From contig JABCZL010000016.1 of assembly GCA_013289685.1 (NCBI GenBank), positions 1-64,000 on the forward strand: a stretch of 64,000 nt of DNA, written 5' to 3'. This stretch comes from Acidobacteriota bacterium (GTDB lineage: Bacteria > Acidobacteriota > Terriglobia > Terriglobales > Acidobacteriaceae). Made by a program: the position numbers and the translations under genes. Within the stretch, counting starts at the first letter, position 1, and each line of letters opens with the position of its first letter. Under the pieces are notes generated by a model. That model had not been told where the DNA came from. It saw nothing but the letters and a program-made list of their open reading frames with translations, and made no database searches. Shown here in pieces: positions 1 through 6,894 of this stretch.

Positions 1-1375
1 GACTCTCCAGTTCATTCGCCTCGCGATGCATCCGCCGTGTCAGGCTTCGAAAATATCCTGCAATGGCGGGCTCTTGAAGTCGCTCAGTGTCGTCCCATGC
101 ATTGTTTCCGGCCGCGTAAGCAAAGACGGCCAGGAGCGGAGCCAGGGCCAAACCTTCGGCGACAGCGGCAGTCGGGACTACCTGCTCCCATTGTGCGAAG
201 TACGATTCGACCAACTTTGTTTCGACTGCTGAATCCGTTCCATTCGTGCGGCGTAGGTGTTCGAGCAAATACTGAAGGCTGAAAAAAGGACTCCCCACAT
301 ACGCCTCGGCCCAATCGAGGAACGTGCATCGAGCTGGCGAAACGATGATATTTCCGGGGTTGAGATCGAGATGCCCGAGCGTCTCAGGGATGCCCAGAGC
401 CCCGAATGCATCAAGCGCATTCTGTGTACGATCTCCCAGGAGAAACAGTTCGTCGCGACCGAGAGCCACCGGCGGCAATTTTGTCTGCCGTTCCATCAGT
501 TCCGCCATGCTCTCCATAAAGGGCTGAATTAGTTTGGAAAGCTCCGCTACGCCCAGATCGCGCGCACCAGCCCCGAGGATCCGGGCACCATGGTCGATGG
601 AGTCGATCTGCAATTCCGCCAGAGCCGCCGCTCCTCTTTGCCAGAGCACGTCTTCTCGTACTTCACCGAGAAGTTTTCCTGCAGCCTCCCGCGTAAGCCA
701 TCCATTCAAGTCTCGCCGGGTTGCCAGTACACTCGGAAGGTAGTTTGGGAAGAGTTGCGCAAGCGTACAGGTAATGAGAAATTCCTTTTGGTTGGGCTCG
801 CTCACAGCTTTGAACCACAGCGCCGGGCCGTCCGTTTCGAAGCGAACCAGGCTGAACGATGGGCTGGCGTTCAACTGGCGGACATTTCCGTTGAGATGGA
901 AACCCATTGGTTCGAGTACCGTCTCGACCCACTCACTCAGCTCCTTGAACCAGCCCAATCGTGCGAATGGGCCAGACGGTGACTGCCCTTCGGCACTACA
1001 TAGCGCAATCGATTGCTGGATCGCCAGGTAGTCAGAAGCACCAATCAATGAATCGTGGGATAAAGCTGAAATCGGAACCCATTGAGTGGGCACCTTAGGT
1101 CTGCCGTTGGTGCGCCAGTGTTCCGCGGCTTGATAGTGGGTACCGGTCGTATTCGCCGACGCCGAAGCATCCGGCTCGGCAAGACAGACGACTTCTTCTC
1201 CCCACTCTTTCTTGACCGCTGCGGTGAGATTCTCTGCCACTCGTTGCCAGCGCGGAATGTTCACGGAGGGTAGTGCGAATCGGTCGCCATTCGGCGCCAG
1301 GAGGACCTCGGTCCCGTTTTTCCCCAGCACGATGACGCGGTAAGTCTCGTACTCGTTTTTTTCTACAGGAGACAA
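1..1375 (-). CDS. APH-like kinase with Nudix-like N-terminus, truncated at window edge
   Basis: The frame is open from about 1375 to position 1, so the C-terminus lies outside the window. The C-terminal part carries a choline/aminoglycoside-kinase catalytic loop (GHLDLNPGNIIV, the HxDxxxxN pattern) near 390-355, followed by FLDWAEAY in the place of the metal-binding DxD/DFG segment. The first ~60 residues (VIVLGKNGTEVLLAPNGDRF, then an EEVVCL-like stretch) resemble a degenerate Nudix fold. The best start is TTG at 1375; no ATG or GTG is near the N-terminus. It begins 34 bases after the PqqD-like gene, in the same frame as that gene. Gene order suggests modification of a ribosomal peptide, because kinases occur in some lasso-peptide clusters, but the substrate is unknown. 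The kinase fold is confident; the pathway is inference. Confidence 0.72.
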   Translation of the reverse strand, partial: MSPVEKNEYETYRVIVLGKNGTEVLLAPNGDRFALPSVNIPRWQRVAENLTAAVKKEWGEEVVCLAEPDASASANTTGTHYQAAEHWRTNGRPKVPTQWVPISALSHDSLIGASDYLAIQQSIALCSAEGQSPSGPFARLGWFKELSEWVETVLEPMGFHLNGNVRQLNASPSFSLVRFETDGPALWFKAVSEPNQKEFLITCTLAQLFPNYLPSVLATRRDLNGWLTREAAGKLLGEVREDVLWQRGAAALAELQIDSIDHGARILGAGARDLGVAELSKLIQPFMESMAELMERQTKLPPVALGRDELFLLGDRTQNALDAFGALGIPETLGHLDLNPGNIIVSPARCTFLDWAEAYVGSPFFSLQYLLEHLRRTNGTDSAVETKLVESYFAQWEQVVPTAAVAEGLALAPLLAVFAYAAGNNAWDDTERLQEPAIAGYFRSLTRRMHREANELES

Positions 1376-1408
1376 TTTCCGCTCACATTTTCTTAGCCGG
1401 TCGCTTTG

Positions 1409-1666
1409 CTAGCGGTCTACGACTAGTTTGTGCTTCCACAGCGAGTCGATGAATTCGCGTAAATCGTTCTCGACGACTTCGCGGCTGGCGTTGAACTCGC
1501 GGCTGATCACATTCACGATGTCCGCTTCTGCTGACCCCTTCTCAAGAAGTTCGAGAATTCGCGACCCAACGGGATTCAGGTTGAACATCTGTCCGTGCTG
1601 GACATCGAGCACGATTGCACCATCCTGACCGTGGGTACTTCGAACTCCATCAGAAACTCTGTGCAT
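1409..1666 (-). CDS. PqqD-like RiPP recognition element (RRE) protein
   Basis: An 85-residue protein from the ATG at 1666 (MHRVSDGV...). It has the PqqD/lasso-B1 pattern: a short beta segment (GAIVLDVQHGQMFNLNPVGS) and then helices (RILELLEKG... VENDLREFIDSLW). In RiPP pathways such proteins bind the leader peptide and deliver it to the maturation enzymes. An in-frame TTG at 1771 would add 35 residues with no PqqD character; the ATG gives the usual family length of about 85-95 residues. Downstream is the kinase gene. The ABC exporter lies further upstream on the same strand, with one opposite-strand gene between them. Family assignment is good; the peptide class (lasso or other) cannot be settled here because cyclase and protease genes, if present, lie left of the window. 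Confidence 0.75.
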   Translation of the reverse strand: MHRVSDGVRSTHGQDGAIVLDVQHGQMFNLNPVGSRILELLEKGSAEADIVNVISREFNASREVVENDLREFIDSLWKHKLVVDR

Positions 1667-2004
1667 CGGCCTGCCCCACTTGGTGCGGTATATTTTTGAA
1701 TCGCGTGTGCCATACCTTGCCACCTGCAGCAGTGGAATGGCCACTGATTTGTGAATCTGTTCGGGAAACAATCGGACGTTTTGGAATTAGGTTGTCGCCT
1801 CAACGACATGCATCATTCGTGGCCGACTGCAGCAGAATCGAATACGTTCGCCTTCTGATCTAAATTTCTGGAAACACGCGTCCTCGCGGCGATGATTTTT
1901 TCGAGAAGGATAAAGTCAGAGTTACTTCAACAAGAATTGCACCGCGCGGAGCGTGTGCATCAGTCAGGCACAATGGCGTATTCTGGCCCGATGAGGAGAA
2001 ACAA
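1667..2004. other. Intergenic region between the PqqD-like gene and the leader ORF
   Basis: About 340 bases separate the divergent PqqD-like gene and the 23-codon leader ORF. Promoters for both directions should lie here. I see no tRNA, strong palindrome or recognisable RiPP precursor. A minus-strand frame reads KYTAPSGAGRC near 1690-1660, but it overlaps the PqqD start and lacks a convincing leader. Confidence 0.4.
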
Positions 2005-2076
2005 ATGAATGGGTACTATCATGTCAGCGGTAGGCGGATTCTCCGGCCGATTGGTAAATGCGAGCCAATGCAATGA
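2005..2076 (+). CDS. 23-codon leader ORF coupled to the next gene
   Basis: A short ORF reading MNGYYHVSGRRILRPIGKC and ending EPMQ. Its ribosome binding site, GAGGAG seven bases before the ATG, is the clearest in this part of the window. Its TGA overlaps the ATG of the following gene as ATGA (2073-2076), the classic layout for translational coupling. The following gene has no obvious binding site of its own, which suggests translation of this ORF delivers ribosomes to it. The peptide matches nothing I recognise; it may be a functional micropeptide or only a coupling leader. Confidence 0.45.
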   Translation: MNGYYHVSGRRILRPIGKCEPMQ

Positions 2077-2762
2077 CAAACGCCTCCGGGACCAGTGACA
2101 AAGCCTCAGCGGGCGACCCGATTCCTCCCAAGTGCTCCGTGATCGAGGTGCACGTAGTCGAATTGAAGCAATTATTCAATTCCATCGATCCTTCTCCGTT
2201 TCGCAACAAGGATCTGGACCCCAAGGCTGAGGAGTTCATTGTAGGTTGGGCCAAGGAGTTGCCCCGTGACGCAACGCTTGCTCTGGTGGTTGATCTCGAC
2301 CGGGAGGCCGGGTTACCCGACGAGGCTGCTGTACTACGCGAAGCGATTCACGAGTTCTTCAGTCAACGCGCTCAAGCATACGGACGGCGTCTGCGCGAAT
2401 TGTTCCGTGTGGGCCGGACCAGCCTTGTGATCGGGCTCGCAGCTTTAGCGTCGGCGATTGCACTGGGAGATTTTCTGGCTGCTTTGATGAAGGGCAGTCG
2501 TATTGGCGAGATCGTTCGCGAAAGCCTTACGATCGGTGGCTGGGTCTCCATGTGGCGCCCTCTCCAGATTTTCTTGTACGACTGGTGGCCGATTCGCAGT
2601 GAAGCTCGGCTTTCTGAGCGCCTCGCAGCGATGCCGATACGCATCAGATACACGAACGCCACAGCTCCCGATGCATGGAGAGCAGACTGGCCAGCGGTGT
2701 CGCCCAGAGGTGAACGCGCGAGCAGCGAGGCCCAACCGCGAACTCTAAATCAGGCAAGTTGA
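2073..2762 (+). CDS. Conserved membrane protein of unknown function
   Basis: About 229 residues from the ATG at 2073, which overlaps the stop of the 23-codon ORF; an upstream in-frame ATG at 2058 is less likely. The N-terminal ~100 residues look cytoplasmic and helical (KAEEFIVGWAKELPRDATLA...). One hydrophobic segment follows (SLVIGLAALASAIALGDFLA), then a second weaker one (SLTIGGWVSMWRPLQIFLYD) and the motif YDWWPIRSEARLSERLAAMP. I have the impression of a conserved but unnamed bacterial family and do not assign a function. It lies between two genes of the putative RiPP cluster but on the opposite strand, so membership in that pathway is unproven. Confidence 0.6.
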   Translation: MTNASGTSDKASAGDPIPPKCSVIEVHVVELKQLFNSIDPSPFRNKDLDPKAEEFIVGWAKELPRDATLALVVDLDREAGLPDEAAVLREAIHEFFSQRAQAYGRRLRELFRVGRTSLVIGLAALASAIALGDFLAALMKGSRIGEIVRESLTIGGWVSMWRPLQIFLYDWWPIRSEARLSERLAAMPIRIRYTNATAPDAWRADWPAVSPRGERASSEAQPRTLNQAS

Positions 2763-2898
2763 CCTGCGGTACTTCCAAGCAGCCACCTCGTCTCGCATAG
2801 TGTCGTGCCCTTTAGAAGTTCCTTACCATTACAGGCTGCCATTGGCTAAAAGCATCACCAAACGGCAGCCACCGCAACGCATCAGAACAGACAAGAAG

Positions 2899-4728
2899 TC
2901 AGCCCTTGTGCGGCGAAACGCCTTTCACGAAAACCGCGGAAACGACGGCTTGAGTGGGAACCAGTGCGTCTGAACCCAAGTCTTCCACGATACGACCATC
3001 GGAAAGCACGAGGATTCTGTTGAAGGCCGATAAGGTCGAAGCTCTGTGAGACACGACGATCAAGGTGGACGTAGAGAGGTAGTCCCTTACGTTCCGAAGA
3101 ATCAGAGTCTCCGAGGCAGGATCAAGACAGGAAGTGCCTTCGTCCAGGATCAAGATGCGCGGCTTTTGCAAGAGCGCTCGTGCAATCGCCAGGCGTTGGC
3201 GCTGGCCTCCGGACAATTGGCAGCCGTCAGGTCCAATGCGTTGATCGAGACCCTGTGGCAGCGCCACGACCACGTTGACTAGGTCAACCAGTTGGATTGC
3301 TTCATTCAACTCGCGATCTGACGCCCCCGGCCTGACAAAGCGGAGATTGGATGCAAGAGTGCCGTCAAACAAAACTGGGTCTCGCGGGACGTAGCAGATA
3401 TGACGCCGCAAAGTCTTGAGCTCAATGTTTCTGATATCCGTGCCGCCGACTTGGATCGATCCCGACTGCACGTCATACAGTCGCGTAATAAGTCTCGCCA
3501 TCGTGCTCTTGCCGGCGCCGTTCTCTCCGACGATGGCGATATTCTCACCCGCGGCGATTCGAAGAGACGGAATGCGAAGCACATTCTCCTGTCGTTCATA
3601 CCCAAACTCCACCTCCGTGAGTTCCAATCCCCAATGCTGGCTTGGGAACTGAGAGAATACTGGCGGATCGGTTATGCTCGGACGCAAAGCGCAAACCGAC
3701 TGCAGCTGCCGAATACTTGCAAACGTTCTCTGTGCTCTGGCATACAACTCCGCCGCCCCGCTCAACGGATCAAAGAGTTGAGTGACGAAGCTGTAGAAGG
3801 CGACCAAACTACCGAGGCTAAGAGTTCCGGTAACAACACTCCAGCCTCCATACCCGATCACTGCGGACATGGCGAGCACAACCGCTATGGAAGTCCAGAC
3901 GGTGAACCAGACCCCGGTCTTGAAGAGCGCGAGATGGGACCGGGTTGTCCGGGCCAGAAGCCGAAAGGCCTTTTTTTCTTGGCGCCTTTCCTGGCCGAGC
4001 AGTTGGATCGCGAGAATGGAGGAGATGTGTTCCTCGATAAAACTGTTCCATGCGACCAGGTTCCGCTGCACATCATCGGAGTCGGTCGATAGCTTCATGC
4101 GGAAATGTTGCCGAGCGATGAGGAAGAGTGGAACGAGAGGAAGGATGACCAGGGTCAGCACTGGACTCAGCACAAACATGGTTACGACCGTGAACGTGGT
4201 AGTCAAACACATGCGCAGGATCGACGGAAGGAGATCTGAGCCGAAGTAGGCCACCTCTTCGATCGGCTCCTTGAGCGGATACATCACCGCCCCGGGTGGA
4301 GTGTTCTCGTAGTAGTCGGCAGAGAGCTTGTCCAGGTGGCGCAGTATATCTATACGTAACCGGAGCGCCATTTTCTGCACGGCGTTTAGCGTTAGATAAT
4401 TTCCTACGCTTGTCAGGGCCGTCCTTCCCTGGTAGCTGAGGAAGATCAGGCCGGCCGCACATAGAAGCAATCCGGTCTCTCTTCGTGGTAGAACCTGGTC
4501 GATGAGCCACTTGAGAACCAGCGGTGTGAGGAGCGCAAGCAGGCTGCCCGCAGTCATGCAGAGGAAACTGGCAACGTGCAAAGGCACAAATGGTCGAATC
4601 TGCTTTGCCAGCCAGCGCAATTCACTCGGAATCTCTAGGGACAGAACGACCTCGCATTTTTGTGAACCCGCATCCGAGAGGCACTTCGGAACTGAAGCAT
4701 AGGGACTGGCACCAGCGATCGTCCACAC
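2899..4728 (-). CDS. ABC transporter, fused permease and ATPase (peptide-export type)
   Basis: A half-transporter with an N-terminal six-helix permease (from LRWLAKQIRPFVPLHVASFL) and a C-terminal ATPase containing Walker A GENGAGKST, signature LSGGQRQ, Walker B ILILDEG and H-loop SHR. No C39 peptidase precedes the permease. It most likely forms a homodimeric inner-membrane exporter; beside an RRE protein it resembles the D transporter of lasso-type clusters. The start is uncertain. The frame stays open to 5172, but recognisable permease sequence begins only near 4640; the GTG at 4728 is given here, and a CTG at 4644 or TTG at 4620 are alternatives. The upstream open stretch is proline/serine/arginine-rich and probably not translated as part of this protein. 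Confidence 0.85.
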   Translation of the reverse strand: MWTIAGASPYASVPKCLSDAGSQKCEVVLSLEIPSELRWLAKQIRPFVPLHVASFLCMTAGSLLALLTPLVLKWLIDQVLPRRETGLLLCAAGLIFLSYQGRTALTSVGNYLTLNAVQKMALRLRIDILRHLDKLSADYYENTPPGAVMYPLKEPIEEVAYFGSDLLPSILRMCLTTTFTVVTMFVLSPVLTLVILPLVPLFLIARQHFRMKLSTDSDDVQRNLVAWNSFIEEHISSILAIQLLGQERRQEKKAFRLLARTTRSHLALFKTGVWFTVWTSIAVVLAMSAVIGYGGWSVVTGTLSLGSLVAFYSFVTQLFDPLSGAAELYARAQRTFASIRQLQSVCALRPSITDPPVFSQFPSQHWGLELTEVEFGYERQENVLRIPSLRIAAGENIAIVGENGAGKSTMARLITRLYDVQSGSIQVGGTDIRNIELKTLRRHICYVPRDPVLFDGTLASNLRFVRPGASDRELNEAIQLVDLVNVVVALPQGLDQRIGPDGCQLSGGQRQRLAIARALLQKPRILILDEGTSCLDPASETLILRNVRDYLSTSTLIVVSHRASTLSAFNRILVLSDGRIVEDLGSDALVPTQAVVSAVFVKGVSPHKG

Positions 4729-5057
4729 AAAGCGCGCGCCGTTCGCCTTTCTCTCAGTTCTGTTTGAATCTTGTTGGAAATATGGGATCTTGCTTGAGAG
4801 GGATCGCCAGCCTGCTGTTCGCGAATTCGACCTACTGCGCGAGGGGAGACCAAGACTGGGCTCGTAAGCGGCGCTTGTTTCATTCTTCACGAAACGAGAC
4901 CGCCCCATATTTAAACGCATACGAGGATATTCTTCAGGCCGTAAAGAGGCAGCGCAAGGCCGCGAGGTCAAAACCGGACAACACTGTTGCCTCCGAGGCA
5001 ACGAGCAAACGTGCATAGCAGGGTCATCTACGTTGGGGTCTTTGCGGCCAAACCAGC
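4729..5057 (-). other. Intergenic stretch where a RiPP precursor would be expected
   Basis: This gap precedes the ABC transporter gene. It holds the open but non-homologous upstream part of that frame and a second overlapping frame starting ATG at 4883 (MKQAPLTSPVLVSPRAVGRI...). The first frame reads KNETSAAYEPSLG near 4880-4845, faintly like the Y-x-x-P-x-L leader motif of lasso precursors but one residue short. Neither frame has a strong ribosome binding site. I therefore do not call a precursor. Confidence 0.3.
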
Positions 5058-5669
5058 TCAGGGGTCTATTAAGCCAAACTTGTAGTGATCCAGAATTTCC
5101 CCCAACAACTTTACGTTGCGCGGGTCGCGCAATGAACCCCGTGAGGTGGTCCGAAAGACATCCCTTGGACATTCGAAAATTGCAAACGCCAACTTGGCCG
5201 GGTCATGCCGTGCCCTGTAAAGGATTCCGGCAGGCTTTGTGGGATGATTCCGCAGAGCCGCTGACCAGCGTTGCGCAATAGCATGCGACCCATCCATGAG
5301 ACGTCCGTCTGCGCCAATACGGGCCAGGCCGGCACTCGCCGACAGGTCAATCAGTTTCATGGATTCCATTACCTTCATTTCGGCGACGTATCTCTGATCA
5401 AGGTATGCCCCCGAGACAGATGGGACGCCGGTCACCTGTCCGCAGGTTTCAATGAAGCAGCAATATTCGTCTTCGCCTGCGTAGAGAACGCCGAAGCTTC
5501 CATCTGGAGCATCGAATCGGTTGTCTCCGGTTCTGCCGAAGTAGAGGGCATCGCGATCAGCCCGATAGAGGCGATAAACGACCGTCCCTTCTTCCAGCGT
5601 GTAGAGCACGGGAGACCGTCCGGCAAGATCGGCATGCGGTTCCGGATGCTCTCCCGGCTTGTCCGTCAT
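5058..5669 (-). CDS. RES-domain toxin (type II toxin-antitoxin)
   Basis: A 203-residue protein with the RES-domain layout: VYRLYRADRD (Arg33), the GRTGDNRFDAPDG segment, VLYAGEDEYCCFIET (Glu74) and the C-terminal LYRARHDPAKLAFAIFE. RES toxins such as MbcT destroy cellular NAD+. The ATG overlaps the stop of the upstream antitoxin gene as ATGA, so the two are translationally coupled in the usual antitoxin-first order. One oddity: where most RES proteins have Y-x-S-R-h near the end, this one reads YRARHD, with Ala153 at the conserved-serine position, so activity may be reduced. Family assignment is confident; catalytic competence is uncertain. Confidence 0.85.
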   Translation of the reverse strand: MTDKPGEHPEPHADLAGRSPVLYTLEEGTVVYRLYRADRDALYFGRTGDNRFDAPDGSFGVLYAGEDEYCCFIETCGQVTGVPSVSGAYLDQRYVAEMKVMESMKLIDLSASAGLARIGADGRLMDGSHAIAQRWSAALRNHPTKPAGILYRARHDPAKLAFAIFECPRDVFRTTSRGSLRDPRNVKLLGEILDHYKFGLIDP

Positions 5670-6580
5670 GCTGCTCCATGTTCGCCATAGCTTCGGGCCG
5701 CTCGCAACACATCCGATTGATTGCCGGCACGCAATGCTGCCGAAGGCGTGATTCCGCTCAGACGATCATTTGGATTCACGAAGAAAGCCAATTGCATCCA
5801 TGGATCGAAAGCCTTTAATTCTTGCAGAACCTCTTCGAGTCCTCGCAACGCCTTTCCATCTTCAAATTGAAAACACGGATAGCTATATCCGCGCTTTCCT
5901 TGCGTGAGGGCCACAAGCTGGTTCTGAGCGCGCCGCTTGTCGACAGCTTGACGTGTGATCCCCAACAGCTCCGCGACGCGCTCTGAGCTAAGGACCCCTC
6001 CCGCTGCCTCGACTAGCTGTCTCTTTCTTTCCAGGCCGCGGAATTTCGCGGCCGCAAGCGGATCATCCCCAGCTGATTCACTGGCTAAGGGGGAGGCGCT
6101 TAGCGCGTTTAAGAACACCAGGTAGTCCGTTGGAGCGGCTATTGCTTCGTTAATTCTTCCTTTCGACAGATCTTTCTCTAGATTCTTTACGACTCTCAAG
6201 AGTCGCGAAACAAAGGCTGGATGCTCGGTCTCTGCGACCTCTCGGAGAACTAAATCAAGGACCCGATGTTCAGGCCTTGCATGTGGCTCAATATTGAAGC
6301 ATATCCTCTGGTCTTGAAACTCCGTCCGCACATCGAATTGGTCGAGAACGACGGAGAGCCTATGTCTCTTGACTTGCAACGAGATGGTCCTTTGATCGAT
6401 CTCCACCTTGAAGTCCGTTGTGGGAGTCGAGAACAAGCACAATCGATTGGAGGATTTTGAAGGATGTGAAAAGCGAATGGGAAGCTCTGCTCCCTTGGAA
6501 ATGCCCTCAAACCAATCCACGATGTTCGCTTGAATCTGGTCCAGAGTGCTCGGATGGACGGTATCGGATACAGTGGACAT
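5666..6580 (-). CDS. Xre/MbcA/ParS-type antitoxin with long N-terminal extension
   Basis: A 304-residue protein. The C-terminal ~130 residues fit a RES-partner antitoxin: a helix-turn-helix (VLSSERVAELLGITRQAVDK), a GYSYPCFQFEDGKA segment and the toxin-binding domain (DPWMQLAFFVNPNDRLSGIT followed by ALRAG). The first ~170 residues are extra compared with ordinary 120-150-residue antitoxins and show no domain I recognise. The ATG at 6580 has a GGAGG site five bases upstream. An inverted repeat at 6592-6632 directly ahead is a likely autoregulatory operator. The extension could serve sensing or an added neutralisation mode; that is speculation. Confidence 0.8.
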   Translation of the reverse strand: MSTVSDTVHPSTLDQIQANIVDWFEGISKGAELPIRFSHPSKSSNRLCLFSTPTTDFKVEIDQRTISLQVKRHRLSVVLDQFDVRTEFQDQRICFNIEPHARPEHRVLDLVLREVAETEHPAFVSRLLRVVKNLEKDLSKGRINEAIAAPTDYLVFLNALSASPLASESAGDDPLAAAKFRGLERKRQLVEAAGGVLSSERVAELLGITRQAVDKRRAQNQLVALTQGKRGYSYPCFQFEDGKALRGLEEVLQELKAFDPWMQLAFFVNPNDRLSGITPSAALRAGNQSDVLRAARSYGEHGAA

Positions 6581-6591
6581 ATTCCTCCAAG

Positions 6592-6632
6592 TTGACTAAG
6601 TAATTATTACATGATTACACATACTTCGTCAA
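6592..6632. promoter_or_regulatory. Inverted repeat, probable operator of the RES/Xre module
   Basis: The arms TTGACTAAGTA (6592-6602) and TACTTCGTCAA (6622-6632) are complementary at 10 of 11 positions, separated by 19 AT-rich bases. The repeat lies just upstream of the ribosome binding site of the antitoxin gene, where Xre-family antitoxins normally bind to repress their own operon. The spacing suits one dimer contacting two successive turns. Confidence 0.5.
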
Positions 6633-6894
6633 CATGCGGAAGGCCGGCAACGAATGTTCCGAGGACCCTCTTAAACAACTCATTTAAAACATATGTCGCA
6701 CAATGGTGCAGTTTCGGTCTGGCAATGCGTGATCGGGCCGACCAGCGAAGTAGCTTTTCGAAAACGAAGAGCCCAACGCAAGGTGTGCGCGCCGTTACCG
6801 GGCATCTGGCTGATGCGCTTTAGGAACACAAATTCAGGTACTCCGAACCGTGATGCGCCGATGCACTTTCCCTATTTGCTGAAAAGATCCGAAT

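Noticed and set aside
257-982. Open plus-strand frames at 257-532 and 590-982
   Set aside because: They lie antisense to the kinase gene, whose conserved motifs show the minus strand is coding.
1576-1809. Minus-strand frame with KYTAPSGAGRC as a lasso precursor
   Set aside because: It overlaps the RRE gene in another frame, has no T-G core boundary and a poor leader.
4728-5172. N-terminal ~150-residue extension of the ABC transporter
   Set aside because: Composition is random-like, without domain or binding site; recognisable permease begins near 4640.
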